From the NCBI RefSeq assembly GCF_042683665.1, contig NZ_JBHUOO010000018.1: DNA of 64,000 bases; one strand, given 5' to 3'. The stretch comes from Leeuwenhoekiella polynyae (GTDB taxonomy: Bacteria > Bacteroidota > Bacteroidia > Flavobacteriales > Flavobacteriaceae). Shown piece after piece: positions 25,503 through 32,815 of this stretch (positions are counted from its first letter, which is position 1; each line of letters begins with the position of its first letter). Made by a program: the position numbers and the translations under genes. The notes under the pieces were generated by a model. The model made no database searches. It saw nothing but the letters and a program-made list of their open reading frames with translations, and was not told the DNA's origin.

Positions 25503-25813
25503 CAAAGCTTGAACTAATCTCAGAACTGCTAGTTGAAGAATTGTATTCCTTTAAGGAAGAAGTCAACAGTCTAGAAAAGATTGAAAAAAAACTGAAAAGC
25601 ACAGCTATAAAAGCAGACAGTACTCAGATTGAAAAACTAGTTGAAGAGCATCTTAGAAACCTACACCTCGAGCAAACAACTCAACAGGAAAATCAGGAAG
25701 AAATCTTAAAACTTACTAAGCACTCTCGAACGATTCCGAATTGGTTGCTAGTGCTAGTCCTGCTTCTTTTTCTTTCACAAGCATTTGCTCTCATTTATCT
25801 GCTGCTACGCTGA
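25499..25813 (+). CDS. Coiled-coil membrane protein, paralogue of the 5340-5654 product
   Basis: 104 residues, same length as the intact element's protein, with about 70 identical positions. Coiled-coil region about 5-75 and hydrophobic C-terminal helix (NWLLVLVLLLFLSQAFAL). The frame is intact although the relaxase before it is decayed, so it has either been lost only recently or is retained for another purpose. The promoter that once drove it lay upstream of the missing mob genes. Confidence 0.65.
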   Translation: MTKLELISELLVEELYSFKEEVNSLEKIEKKLKSTAIKADSTQIEKLVEEHLRNLHLEQTTQQENQEEILKLTKHSRTIPNWLLVLVLLLFLSQAFALIYLLLR

Positions 25814-25831
25814 TATGAAAAACGGGGATTA

Positions 25832-25886
25832 ATTTTTTCTTTCAAAAAAACCTAGCCGTTATAAAGGCCTTTTCGAAAGAAAAAAT
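25832..25886. repeat. Second copy of the mobilisation-operon hairpin
   Basis: ATTTTTTCTTTC (25832-25843) and GAAAGAAAAAAT (25875-25886) are identical in sequence and spacing to the arms at 5673-5727. The middle of the loop differs (AGCCGTTATA against GTATTTTGTG). Confidence 0.6.
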
Positions 25887-26212
25887 GATGGTTAAGGGAG
25901 ATTAGCTAAGATGATGATCTCGATTTCCATAGATAAAGTATTTTAAGCAATTGTAACATGCTCTAAAGTATATAATGGATATTTGATTAAAGATTAGCAG
26001 CACTAATCAAAAGTGCTAAATTGAAAGGGATTAACTTTGGTTATGTTTGATAGTGAATCGGTTTTAATACCTGCTACTACTCCCCCGATGTATTTATAAA
26101 CCACGGCTAGCAAATTGGATATTTGAAAAAAAATTGAGGTTTTTATTTATATTAAATACTGTCAAATAAAATGCCAATGACTATTTTAGTTTACACCTTC
26201 CTTATCTCCGGA

Positions 26213-26317
26213 TTATTGAATTATTTCAATGACTTTTTCAATTAAATCGTCATTTCCATGTTTTATTCCCTTAATACACGTAAGCTTACAGGGAATGTGT
26301 TTACATTTTAAGTAAGC
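26213..26317 (-). pseudogene. Short minus-strand coding remnant, unidentified
   Basis: A 34-codon open stretch ending in a stop reads as a plausible protein C-terminus (YLKCKHIPCKL, then KHGNDDLIEKVIEIIQ). It has no start and is cut by a stop upstream. The source gene was not recognised. Confidence 0.2.
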
Positions 26318-26434
26318 CTATATTGCCCTAACGCGTATTCAAGAATGAATAACACAAGGACTAATGAATAAGTTGTCATAAAAGTTTAAATTGAACAGCA
26401 TAAATTTTTATTCTCTATAATCATTATCATCTTC

Positions 26435-27733
26435 ATGAAAAAAGTACTACTAATTCTCTTAATTTTAACTACAGTTTGCTCTTCGGCTCAAAATAGAGAG
26501 AAAGATGAAATTATAGAACTCGATATTAAAATAGTAAATGGAATTATACCATTTGCTCCCAGTTATAACTATGTTTATCTTCAAGATCGCACTACTGGTA
26601 CGCCGTGGGAAGAGACTAAGATGGAAGTAACGGGTATTCCTTCAAATTGGGAAAATCCTGTAGTTCAAATAATTCAATTCGATCCCATTCAATTCATCTA
26701 TCAAAACTATAAACAGGGTAATTTAGAAGAACAATTTGTCGAGGGATTTTTGAATCATCTACATGTGGATCTTAAAGAATTGGATCTTTCAGAGAAACCG
26801 ATAAAGTGTTTTTCACATATTGCTCTCACAAAACTAGATAATGGAGATATTAAATATAGAATCGACACAAATAATAATTTAGACTTTTCTGACGAAGAAA
26901 CTTTTTCACCTAATGAATTTCCCCGCACCAACCTTCAGGATATAGATGCGCTTAGCAAAAAATGTCATTGGATTGATGGTGAAGTATTTTCTCATAATAA
27001 AGTGAAGAGCATCAAATATGCCTACAACATTTTAAAAGAAAAATCAGGTGCGCTTCTGGCAAATTTCCCCCAATTTGCTAAAGCTAAGTATAAGGACAAA
27101 ACCCTTATTGTAAGCTCAGGATTTACAGATCCTTCCTTCTATAAAGAATCAACGCTTATCGTGGTTGACTCCAGCAGACAAATTCAGGATAATCAAAAAA
27201 TAGAACTTGAAGAATTCTTTGAAATAGAGGGACAGACATATAAGAATTTAGGGGTTGACTTTTCATCTCAAAAGCTAAGAATCCAAAAAAGGGCAAATGC
27301 TAAAGATGCCATAAATTCTACGCAGGTGGGATTTCCCGCTATTTCATTTGGTGGCACTGATTTTCTTTCTGACACACCAATTCAATTAGATGATTATAAA
27401 GGAAAATATCTTTTTTTTGAATTTTGGGGTACTTGGTGTGGACCCTGCGTAATAGAAATGCCTGAATTAAAATCCTTATATGAAAAATTAGATAAAAACA
27501 AAATTGAATTTCTTGGTATTGCAAACGACAGTCCAGAATCTCTGGAAAAATATTTACTAAAGGCACAAATTCCCTGGAAACAAATTTTATCTAGTACTGA
27601 AAATAACCTCGTAAAGAAATATGGGGTTTTATCCTTTCCTACTAATTATCTTATAAATGATAAAGGAGAAATTGTTGCCAAAAATTTAAGAGTTGACCAG
27701 TTGTCAAAGCAGCTACAAAAATTTATGAATTAA
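26435..27733 (+). CDS. TlpA/thioredoxin-like exported protein
   Basis: 432 residues with a signal peptide (MKKVLLILLILTTVCSSAQ). The first 300 residues are a Bacteroidetes-specific region without a family I recognise. The C-terminal 140 residues form a TlpA-like thioredoxin fold: KGKYLFFEFWGTWCGPCVIEMPEL contains the redox motif CGPC (about residues 333-336). It would act in the periplasm as a thiol-disulfide reductase. It stands alone between mobile-element remnants, with no operon partner. Confidence 0.85.
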   Translation: MKKVLLILLILTTVCSSAQNREKDEIIELDIKIVNGIIPFAPSYNYVYLQDRTTGTPWEETKMEVTGIPSNWENPVVQIIQFDPIQFIYQNYKQGNLEEQFVEGFLNHLHVDLKELDLSEKPIKCFSHIALTKLDNGDIKYRIDTNNNLDFSDEETFSPNEFPRTNLQDIDALSKKCHWIDGEVFSHNKVKSIKYAYNILKEKSGALLANFPQFAKAKYKDKTLIVSSGFTDPSFYKESTLIVVDSSRQIQDNQKIELEEFFEIEGQTYKNLGVDFSSQKLRIQKRANAKDAINSTQVGFPAISFGGTDFLSDTPIQLDDYKGKYLFFEFWGTWCGPCVIEMPELKSLYEKLDKNKIEFLGIANDSPESLEKYLLKAQIPWKQILSSTENNLVKKYGVLSFPTNYLINDKGEIVAKNLRVDQLSKQLQKFMN

Positions 27734-28180
27734 ACGCCAAGAGAATCTCATTAAAATGAAATGAAAAAATTCAAAGAATTGATCTCATTATTCAGTAAAG
27801 CCTGCAGTATAAAAAATACAATCGGTTTTTCATTTGAGACTCTAATTTGAAGTGCCTTCTAATAAGCAGAAATTAAAGCTTTTTCGTTCTCGCTTTCCTC
27901 AGATGTGCCCTCACGGTCACCACCCTTGTGACTTACTAATGTTTCAAGACATTACCCCTTCCCAAAAGTGACTTGCACCCTCTAGATTAATACTTTACTT
28001 TTCGGTAAAACAAAAGATGCCTTTTCAGCTTCCCTAGACTAGAACTGCTTAATTTTCCAAAACTTGTTTCAATGACCAGATTAAAATTCACCTTAGCCAA
28101 ACAGTAAAAAAACAACTGATAAAATTCGTAAATTTGTTTAAAATACAATATATGGATATTCAAGCAACAAAATTGAACTA
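27734..28180. other. Intergenic region with a possible structured-RNA remnant
   Basis: No intact gene. The minus strand at 27880-27985 is unusually GC-rich and structured (see the next entry). The end of the region contains the ATG at 28152 that probably once began the antitoxin gene. Confidence 0.5.
27880..27985 (-). ncRNA. Possible decayed group II intron 5' fragment
   Basis: On the minus strand the text GAGGGTGCAAGTCAC, AAGGGTGGTGACCGTGAGG and GAGGAAAGCGAGAACG resembles domain I of bacterial group II introns. Small helices form (TAATGT/ACATTA; GTCAC/GTGAC). No reverse transcriptase and no domain V were found nearby, so at best it is a fragment. Identification rests on resemblance only. 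Confidence 0.25.
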
Positions 28181-28369
28181 TTGAAAATCATATTAGAAAA
28201 CGAAAATTCTGATTTTATCCAACGTGTCTCTGATTTTGTGAAAAATGAAAAAATTGATTTTTGGGATGAATTAAATTTATCTGAACAAAAAGAGATAAAG
28301 AAAGGCATAAAAGATTTAGATAATGGAAAAAGAATTTCCTACGAATCTTTTTTAAAGAAAATATCTTAA
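28152..28369 (+). pseudogene. Antitoxin gene with a probable N-terminal frameshift
   Basis: The main frame (28181-28369, TTG start) encodes DFWDELNLSEQKEIKKGIKDLDNGKR, typical of small addiction-module antitoxins. The normal N-terminus (MDIQATKLN) is readable in another frame from ATG 28152, stopping at 28182. One missing base near 28179 would join the two into about 72 residues. It may still be translated from TTG at 28181 as a 62-residue protein. It lies 3 bp before the toxin gene. Confidence 0.6.
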
Positions 28370-28372
28370 CGG

Positions 28373-28678
28373 ATGAATGTATTTTTATCTGAGCTTGCCG
28401 AAGCTAAACTCTTAAAACTTTCAAAATATTTAGTTGAAAATTGGGGCTTAAAAAGTAGCGATAAATTCATTTTAAAACTTACCGAGAGAATTAAGCAAAT
28501 AGCTATACATCCGGATAGTTGTCCTAAATCATCAGAGTTTAAGAATTCGTATTAATGTGTCGTAACCAAACAGACTAGATTCTATTACAGAATCAAATTG
28601 GATACAAGGGAAATTGAAATAATTACAATTTTCGACACTAGACAAAATCCTCAAGACTTAAAAAAGGATATTAAATAG
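28373..28678 (+). pseudogene. ParE/RelE-like toxin interrupted by an in-frame stop
   Basis: Residues 1-60 (MNVFLSELAEAKLLKLSKYL...IHPDSCPKS) are the N-terminal part of a ParE-type toxin. TAA at 28553-28555 interrupts it. The same frame then continues with CVVTKQTRFYYRIKLD and IITIFDTRQNPQDLKKDIK up to TAG at 28676, which is the normal ParE C-terminus. The whole frame would be 101 residues. Loss of the core beta strands should inactivate the toxin. A neutralised pair fits with the damaged antitoxin upstream. Confidence 0.8.
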
Positions 28679-29035
28679 AAAGTTGGGTTTCTACAATGAA
28701 TCTTGTGGATCTCAAACTGCAAATCATTATATTCGTAACTGAACATCCAGGGATTAAAACGTAAAACTCCTGCCAGGTTTACCTGAGCAGGAGTTTTTGC
28801 TTTTAAGACCGCTGAGCACTAGCGAAGGGAATTTTGCATTTGCAGGTCCGAAGTTCCTGCGGTGAAGCGAAGCTAGCCCGCCTTTTATGAGTTAAAATTA
28901 AAAGGTGACTAATGCATATTACTCTTTCTAAAATAAAAAAAACATCCATCCCCGGCCCTTCCTTCAAAGGATGGGAATTTTGCACTTACAGGACTGGAGT
29001 AACTGCAGCCATGCACAACTGATTCTGAAAAGTGA
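28679..29035. other. Intergenic region with terminator and short repeats
   Basis: Holds the strong hairpin at 28763-28798 and two similar 20-mers, GGGAATTTTGCATTTGCAGG near 28829 and GGGAATTTTGCACTTACAGG near 28975. No gene is convincing; a 60-codon minus-strand frame here has low-complexity, non-protein-like content. Confidence 0.45.
28763..28798 (+). terminator. Intrinsic terminator after the toxin-antitoxin remnant
   Basis: AAAACTCCTGC (28763-28773) pairs with GCAGGAGTTTT (28787-28797), and an inner CAGGT/ACCTG extends it. The sequence runs into TTTTTGCTTTT. Confidence 0.75.
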
Positions 29036-30088
29036 TTACTGCTCAAATTGTCCTATCACCGTAAGCGTCTCTCCTTTATTAACCGGTGGAGTTCCCAAAA
29101 TCAGTAACAGGAGTCCGTTTGCTTCAGCATATACGGTTTCTTTTATGTTCCCAAAAAAATCGGTAATGTACCCCACTTCCATTCCTTTAACAACATAGTC
29201 TCCGGCTTTTTTTAAGGGATAGAAAATTCCGGAAACAGAACTCTCGGCATAGGTTCGGTCTGTAATGATATTAGCAGTATTTTGAGCAGCTTCTTTTGAA
29301 TTTGATGTAAAATCGAGTTCCTGAAGCAAACCCAGAACGGCATGTTCTACCTGCGCAGCAGCTTGCATATCTGCAATACCCAACCTTCCACATTCGATAT
29401 CTGTAGATGGAATTCCTCTTTTAAAAGCTTCAGCAGAAGTATATAAACTGGGGTTTTCCGCTTTCATATAGTCCTTACCGTCAGTATTAAACGTTACTAT
29501 ATGATCAAAACCAAGTGCCAATGCCATCCGCTTCCCGGTTGCTGAAATTTCCGGCATATTCGCATTGCGGTAATAGGCTCCGTAGCTCATCAGATCTTCA
29601 GCAGCATCACCGGCGTGCATATCCAGAAAATAATCTACCCGATTAATAATGCTATTGGATATATAGTAAGCAATTTGCTCACTCAAATTGCCATCCTTTT
29701 TTCCAGGAAACACGCGGTTTAAGTTTTCATCATCTTCCGGCTTCATAAACGATTTTCGGTTTAAGAAGCTGTTCAAATTGGCTACCTGTACCAAAATAAC
29801 TGTACCTTTTAAGTTTTTGGGATCAATTGATTTTATAAGCCGTTGTGCCCCTAAAATAGGCGGATACTCGTATCCGTGAACACCGGCCGTGATACCCAGC
29901 GTTTCTCCTGCTGCTGCCCCATTAAAAATAGTGATGGGTATAAAAGTGGATTCACCTGAATCTTCTACAGGTATTTTAAAATGAGCTTTGGTCCCTGCTG
30001 GGATTTCTGTTCCTTCAAATGTAAAAGAGCGCTGCCCAAAGCTGAATTGGACAGAAATAAAAAGGATTAGGATTGTTATATGTTTCAT
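29036..30088 (-). CDS. Aspartoacylase/succinylglutamate desuccinylase-like exported protein
   Basis: 350 residues with a signal peptide (MKHITILILFISVQFSFGQ). The zinc-dependent AstE/AspA fold is recognised from ITAGVHGYEYPP (metal His and Glu), an Asn-Arg pair in the ENLNRVFPG region, and LDMHAGD (second metal His). The C-terminal part has a small beta-barrel (YPLKKAGDYVVKGMEVGYI), as in AstE_AspA proteins. It would hydrolyse an N-acyl amino acid or small peptide amide in the periplasm. It is the last gene of a minus-strand group with two ABC permeases and a TonB receptor. Confidence 0.85.
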   Translation of the reverse strand: MKHITILILFISVQFSFGQRSFTFEGTEIPAGTKAHFKIPVEDSGESTFIPITIFNGAAAGETLGITAGVHGYEYPPILGAQRLIKSIDPKNLKGTVILVQVANLNSFLNRKSFMKPEDDENLNRVFPGKKDGNLSEQIAYYISNSIINRVDYFLDMHAGDAAEDLMSYGAYYRNANMPEISATGKRMALALGFDHIVTFNTDGKDYMKAENPSLYTSAEAFKRGIPSTDIECGRLGIADMQAAAQVEHAVLGLLQELDFTSNSKEAAQNTANIITDRTYAESSVSGIFYPLKKAGDYVVKGMEVGYITDFFGNIKETVYAEANGLLLLILGTPPVNKGETLTVIGQFEQ

Positions 30089-30113
30089 GATTTTTAATGT
30101 TTCAATTGTTTAT

Positions 30114-31379
30114 TTAATAAGTGTCAAATTCCGGAAAATCGTCCCAGTCCTTTTCATCAATAGAATTTCCTTTAAAGAGATGAGGATAAAAGAATTCAGA
30201 AATCGCTTTGTGGTAGTTCTTTACCGCTTCGAGATAATTGAGATGATCTTGCAAATCGGTTTCCGCTATGCGGTTAAAGGTATTTTGCAGCAGTAAACTG
30301 GGAATAAAATAACCGAGTTTTTTACTCACTTCCTGACGCTTTTCAAGCTTCTCAAAAAGCAATTTTGAATCTTTACCGGCTTCCTGATCGGCGACATATT
30401 GCATCGCGTAATACCAACCGTTGCTGTATGCATCTTCAGGAATGGGGTACGATCGGTATTGCGGATAAGCCTCATAAAACGGTTCCATCGCCTCCCTTCT
30501 GGGCATATCCCATTTTTCGTGATAGGCTTCCCGCTGGGTTACGGTGGTCGAAAAGGCTTCCGGTATGGGTATGAAACGGTTAACCAGAACATTCCCTAAT
30601 GCCGGAAGAAGCACTACCAGAAATAACCAGATTCCTAAAAGCGTGACGGCATTGTAGTTTGAATTTTTCTTAAGCAGCGTTAGCACATAAACCAACGCAA
30701 ACCAAAAGAGTTCGTAACCTACAATCAATAAAAACACCAAACCAAAATCGGTATCAAAAGGTAGCCCGAGTAACCACAAAGCTGCTGTCAATAGAAGTAC
30801 AGAAAGTCCCAAAATAGCAAGAAATCGCACTGAAAACTTTAAGAATATAATCCTGGAAAGCGAATACGGTTGTGAAGCCACTACTGCCCACACACCCGAT
30901 TCCCGCTCTGAAGAAATCAGGTTAAAACACAGCGCAATGATGAGCAGCGGCATCAAAACCACAAACAAAAAGCTCAGGTCTAAATTCCCCGATAATAAGG
31001 TCATCGGGTTGGTGAGTTCTGTATCGTACAATTGCCCTTCAAGCGCAAGTATACGCAGCTTAAGACTGTAATTATTTACATCACGTTGTCCTAAAGAAAA
31101 AGCAGCCCATTTGCCGGGATCGTTTTGCGTGTAATAAAACTGATAATAGGTAAAATAGCTCAGATTATCAGAAAACAATCGCTTATTCTTAGACAACTCT
31201 GCTTCCTGTATTTCCGCAATTTTATCAATGGTTTCTTCCTGCTGGGATACGGTATTTTTTCCGTGAAAAATAGCATAGATCCCTATGATAAAAATCACTG
31301 CAAAGCCCAATATACTTATGGGATTGCGGGCAAAGTTTTTATACTCGGTTGCAAAGAGTTTAAAAAATGCTGTATTCAT
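30114..31379 (-). CDS. ABC-2 type permease, DUF3526-like (first)
   Basis: 421 residues from the ATG at 31379 (MNTAFFKLFATEYKNF); a longer frame to 31439 would overlap the upstream gene and has no good start. It has an N-terminal helix, a large periplasmic loop, five helices around residues 150-280 and a final loop. FRLISSERESGVWAVV-like motif (ISSERESGVWAVVASQPYSL) is the conserved coupling region of ABC-2 permeases. It would pair with the second permease and the ATPase at 35308-36003 as an exporter. Confidence 0.8.
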   Translation of the reverse strand: MNTAFFKLFATEYKNFARNPISILGFAVIFIIGIYAIFHGKNTVSQQEETIDKIAEIQEAELSKNKRLFSDNLSYFTYYQFYYTQNDPGKWAAFSLGQRDVNNYSLKLRILALEGQLYDTELTNPMTLLSGNLDLSFLFVVLMPLLIIALCFNLISSERESGVWAVVASQPYSLSRIIFLKFSVRFLAILGLSVLLLTAALWLLGLPFDTDFGLVFLLIVGYELFWFALVYVLTLLKKNSNYNAVTLLGIWLFLVVLLPALGNVLVNRFIPIPEAFSTTVTQREAYHEKWDMPRREAMEPFYEAYPQYRSYPIPEDAYSNGWYYAMQYVADQEAGKDSKLLFEKLEKRQEVSKKLGYFIPSLLLQNTFNRIAETDLQDHLNYLEAVKNYHKAISEFFYPHLFKGNSIDEKDWDDFPEFDTY

Positions 31380-31381
31380 TA

Positions 31382-32815
31382 TTATAATTTTATTTTTTTG
31401 AAACCAAAAGAAAATGACAACACGATAAGCATGAGCCAAAACACCAACGCCAGCAACGTGATCACATTATTAGACAAGGCCCAGAACAGCCCTCTGTTTT
31501 CATATTCAAAAGGGTCTCTTTCCTTAAACCGCGCACTATTCAGGCGCTGGGTGCCGCTCCGTTCGGCATCAACTTCATTCTTATGAAGTTCGTTGAAGTA
31601 CTGGGTTTGCCGGTATCTATAATCTTCGGTTTGTTTCTGAAAATCGATGTAATGCGCCATATCGGTCCCGGTTGCTGCCATAGATAAATTGCGCACCATC
31701 AAATACGGATTGATAAACGACAAATAGGCTGCAATACTGTTTTGATTGGTGTAGGTGTCTATCAGCTCATCAAAATGGCTTCGGTACAGTTCTGTAGTAA
31801 TCCGCTCGCCTTCTGCCATTAAATGTCCGGCATAATTAAAGGGAAGGTCTTTAACGTCATCCACTCCATATTCCGCCAAAGTTTTTTCCCTAAAACTGGT
31901 ATAATACGCATCATCCGGATCATGAGAATCGCCTACTTGCTCCAGGTCTTCGGTAATACGGGTCTCAAACTCCAATTTGGAGGGTGCGGGAAACAAAGCA
32001 TAACCTACATTTTGCGCCATTTTGGGTAGAATAATTCCGCAAAGCATCCATAACAGAATCAATGATATAAGTGCTGCACCTCCACGCGAACTTTTGGCAG
32101 AAATAAGCACCGTTATCCACGAATAGATCAAGAAATACACCGTGTAAAGGGCCATTGCAAAAAGACTGCGTAACAGCACAGCTGAAGTAAGTGCTTCAGG
32201 ATACGCCACAAATGCAATACTAAAAATCAAAAGCATAGCTCCTATAAAAACAACCGTGGTAAAACTGAAAATCCCCAGGGTTTTACCCCAAATAAGCCGC
32301 TTTGCACTTACGCCCTGGGCAAGCATGATCTTGAGCACGCCGTTGGCTTTTAAATCGGCAAGGGTTCCATAACCGATGAAAAAGATAAAGAGCGGCACCA
32401 GCAATTGTAAAATCAACGCCATGCTGAGTTCTCCAAAACGCAACATCCCGTTTGAAAAGCCGGCCTCACTCAGGTTGACGGTGTTTTGCCGGTGTGCTTC
32501 CAGAAAAATGGAGTTTCCTGCAAAAGATTCAATCCCGAATTCAAAAAAACTCAGCGCAGGACGCTCTCTAAAAACCAGATATCCGTAGTGGGACACCCGG
32601 TGGGGATTGCGATCGGGCTGATTGACGTAATCATCGTGCACCTGTTCCTGATAGGTCTCGCGTATGCTGTTCTGTTCTGCTGTGTTTTCCACCCCTATAA
32701 AGGCTGAAAACAACAGCAGGACCGCAAAGACACCAATTAGCACCATGGCTGTTTTGGTCCTGATGATATTCTTCCATTCTACTTTTATAATATTCCTGAT
32801 ACTATTCATCTTCAA
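31382..32815 (-). CDS. ABC-2 type permease, DUF3526-like (second)
   Basis: 477 residues, same architecture as the neighbouring permease: one N-terminal helix, a long extracytoplasmic loop, a block of helices with LADLKANGVLKIMLAQGVSAKR (the coupling segment), another loop and a C-terminal helix pair. The start (MKMNSIRN) overlaps the TonB receptor stop by 4 bp, so the genes are coupled. The two permeases likely form a heterodimer; the substrate is unknown. Confidence 0.8.
   Translation of the reverse strand: MKMNSIRNIIKVEWKNIIRTKTAMVLIGVFAVLLLFSAFIGVENTAEQNSIRETYQEQVHDDYVNQPDRNPHRVSHYGYLVFRERPALSFFEFGIESFAGNSIFLEAHRQNTVNLSEAGFSNGMLRFGELSMALILQLLVPLFIFFIGYGTLADLKANGVLKIMLAQGVSAKRLIWGKTLGIFSFTTVVFIGAMLLIFSIAFVAYPEALTSAVLLRSLFAMALYTVYFLIYSWITVLISAKSSRGGAALISLILLWMLCGIILPKMAQNVGYALFPAPSKLEFETRITEDLEQVGDSHDPDDAYYTSFREKTLAEYGVDDVKDLPFNYAGHLMAEGERITTELYRSHFDELIDTYTNQNSIAAYLSFINPYLMVRNLSMAATGTDMAHYIDFQKQTEDYRYRQTQYFNELHKNEVDAERSGTQRLNSARFKERDPFEYENRGLFWALSNNVITLLALVFWLMLIVLSFSFGFKKIKL

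Larger units (their letters stand above)
25814..26434. other. Intergenic region with mobile-element end and gene remnants
   Basis: Starts with the conserved hairpin (25832-25886) and about 60 bp more that resemble the intact element's flank. The rest is AT-rich with no intact gene; a short minus-strand coding remnant (26213-26317) is listed separately. The promoter of the thioredoxin-like gene should lie near the end. Confidence 0.5.

Noticed and set aside
28803..28985. A 60-codon minus-strand frame (MQNSHPLKEGPGM)
   Set aside because: Low-complexity reading of intergenic repeat sequence, with no signal or start context.
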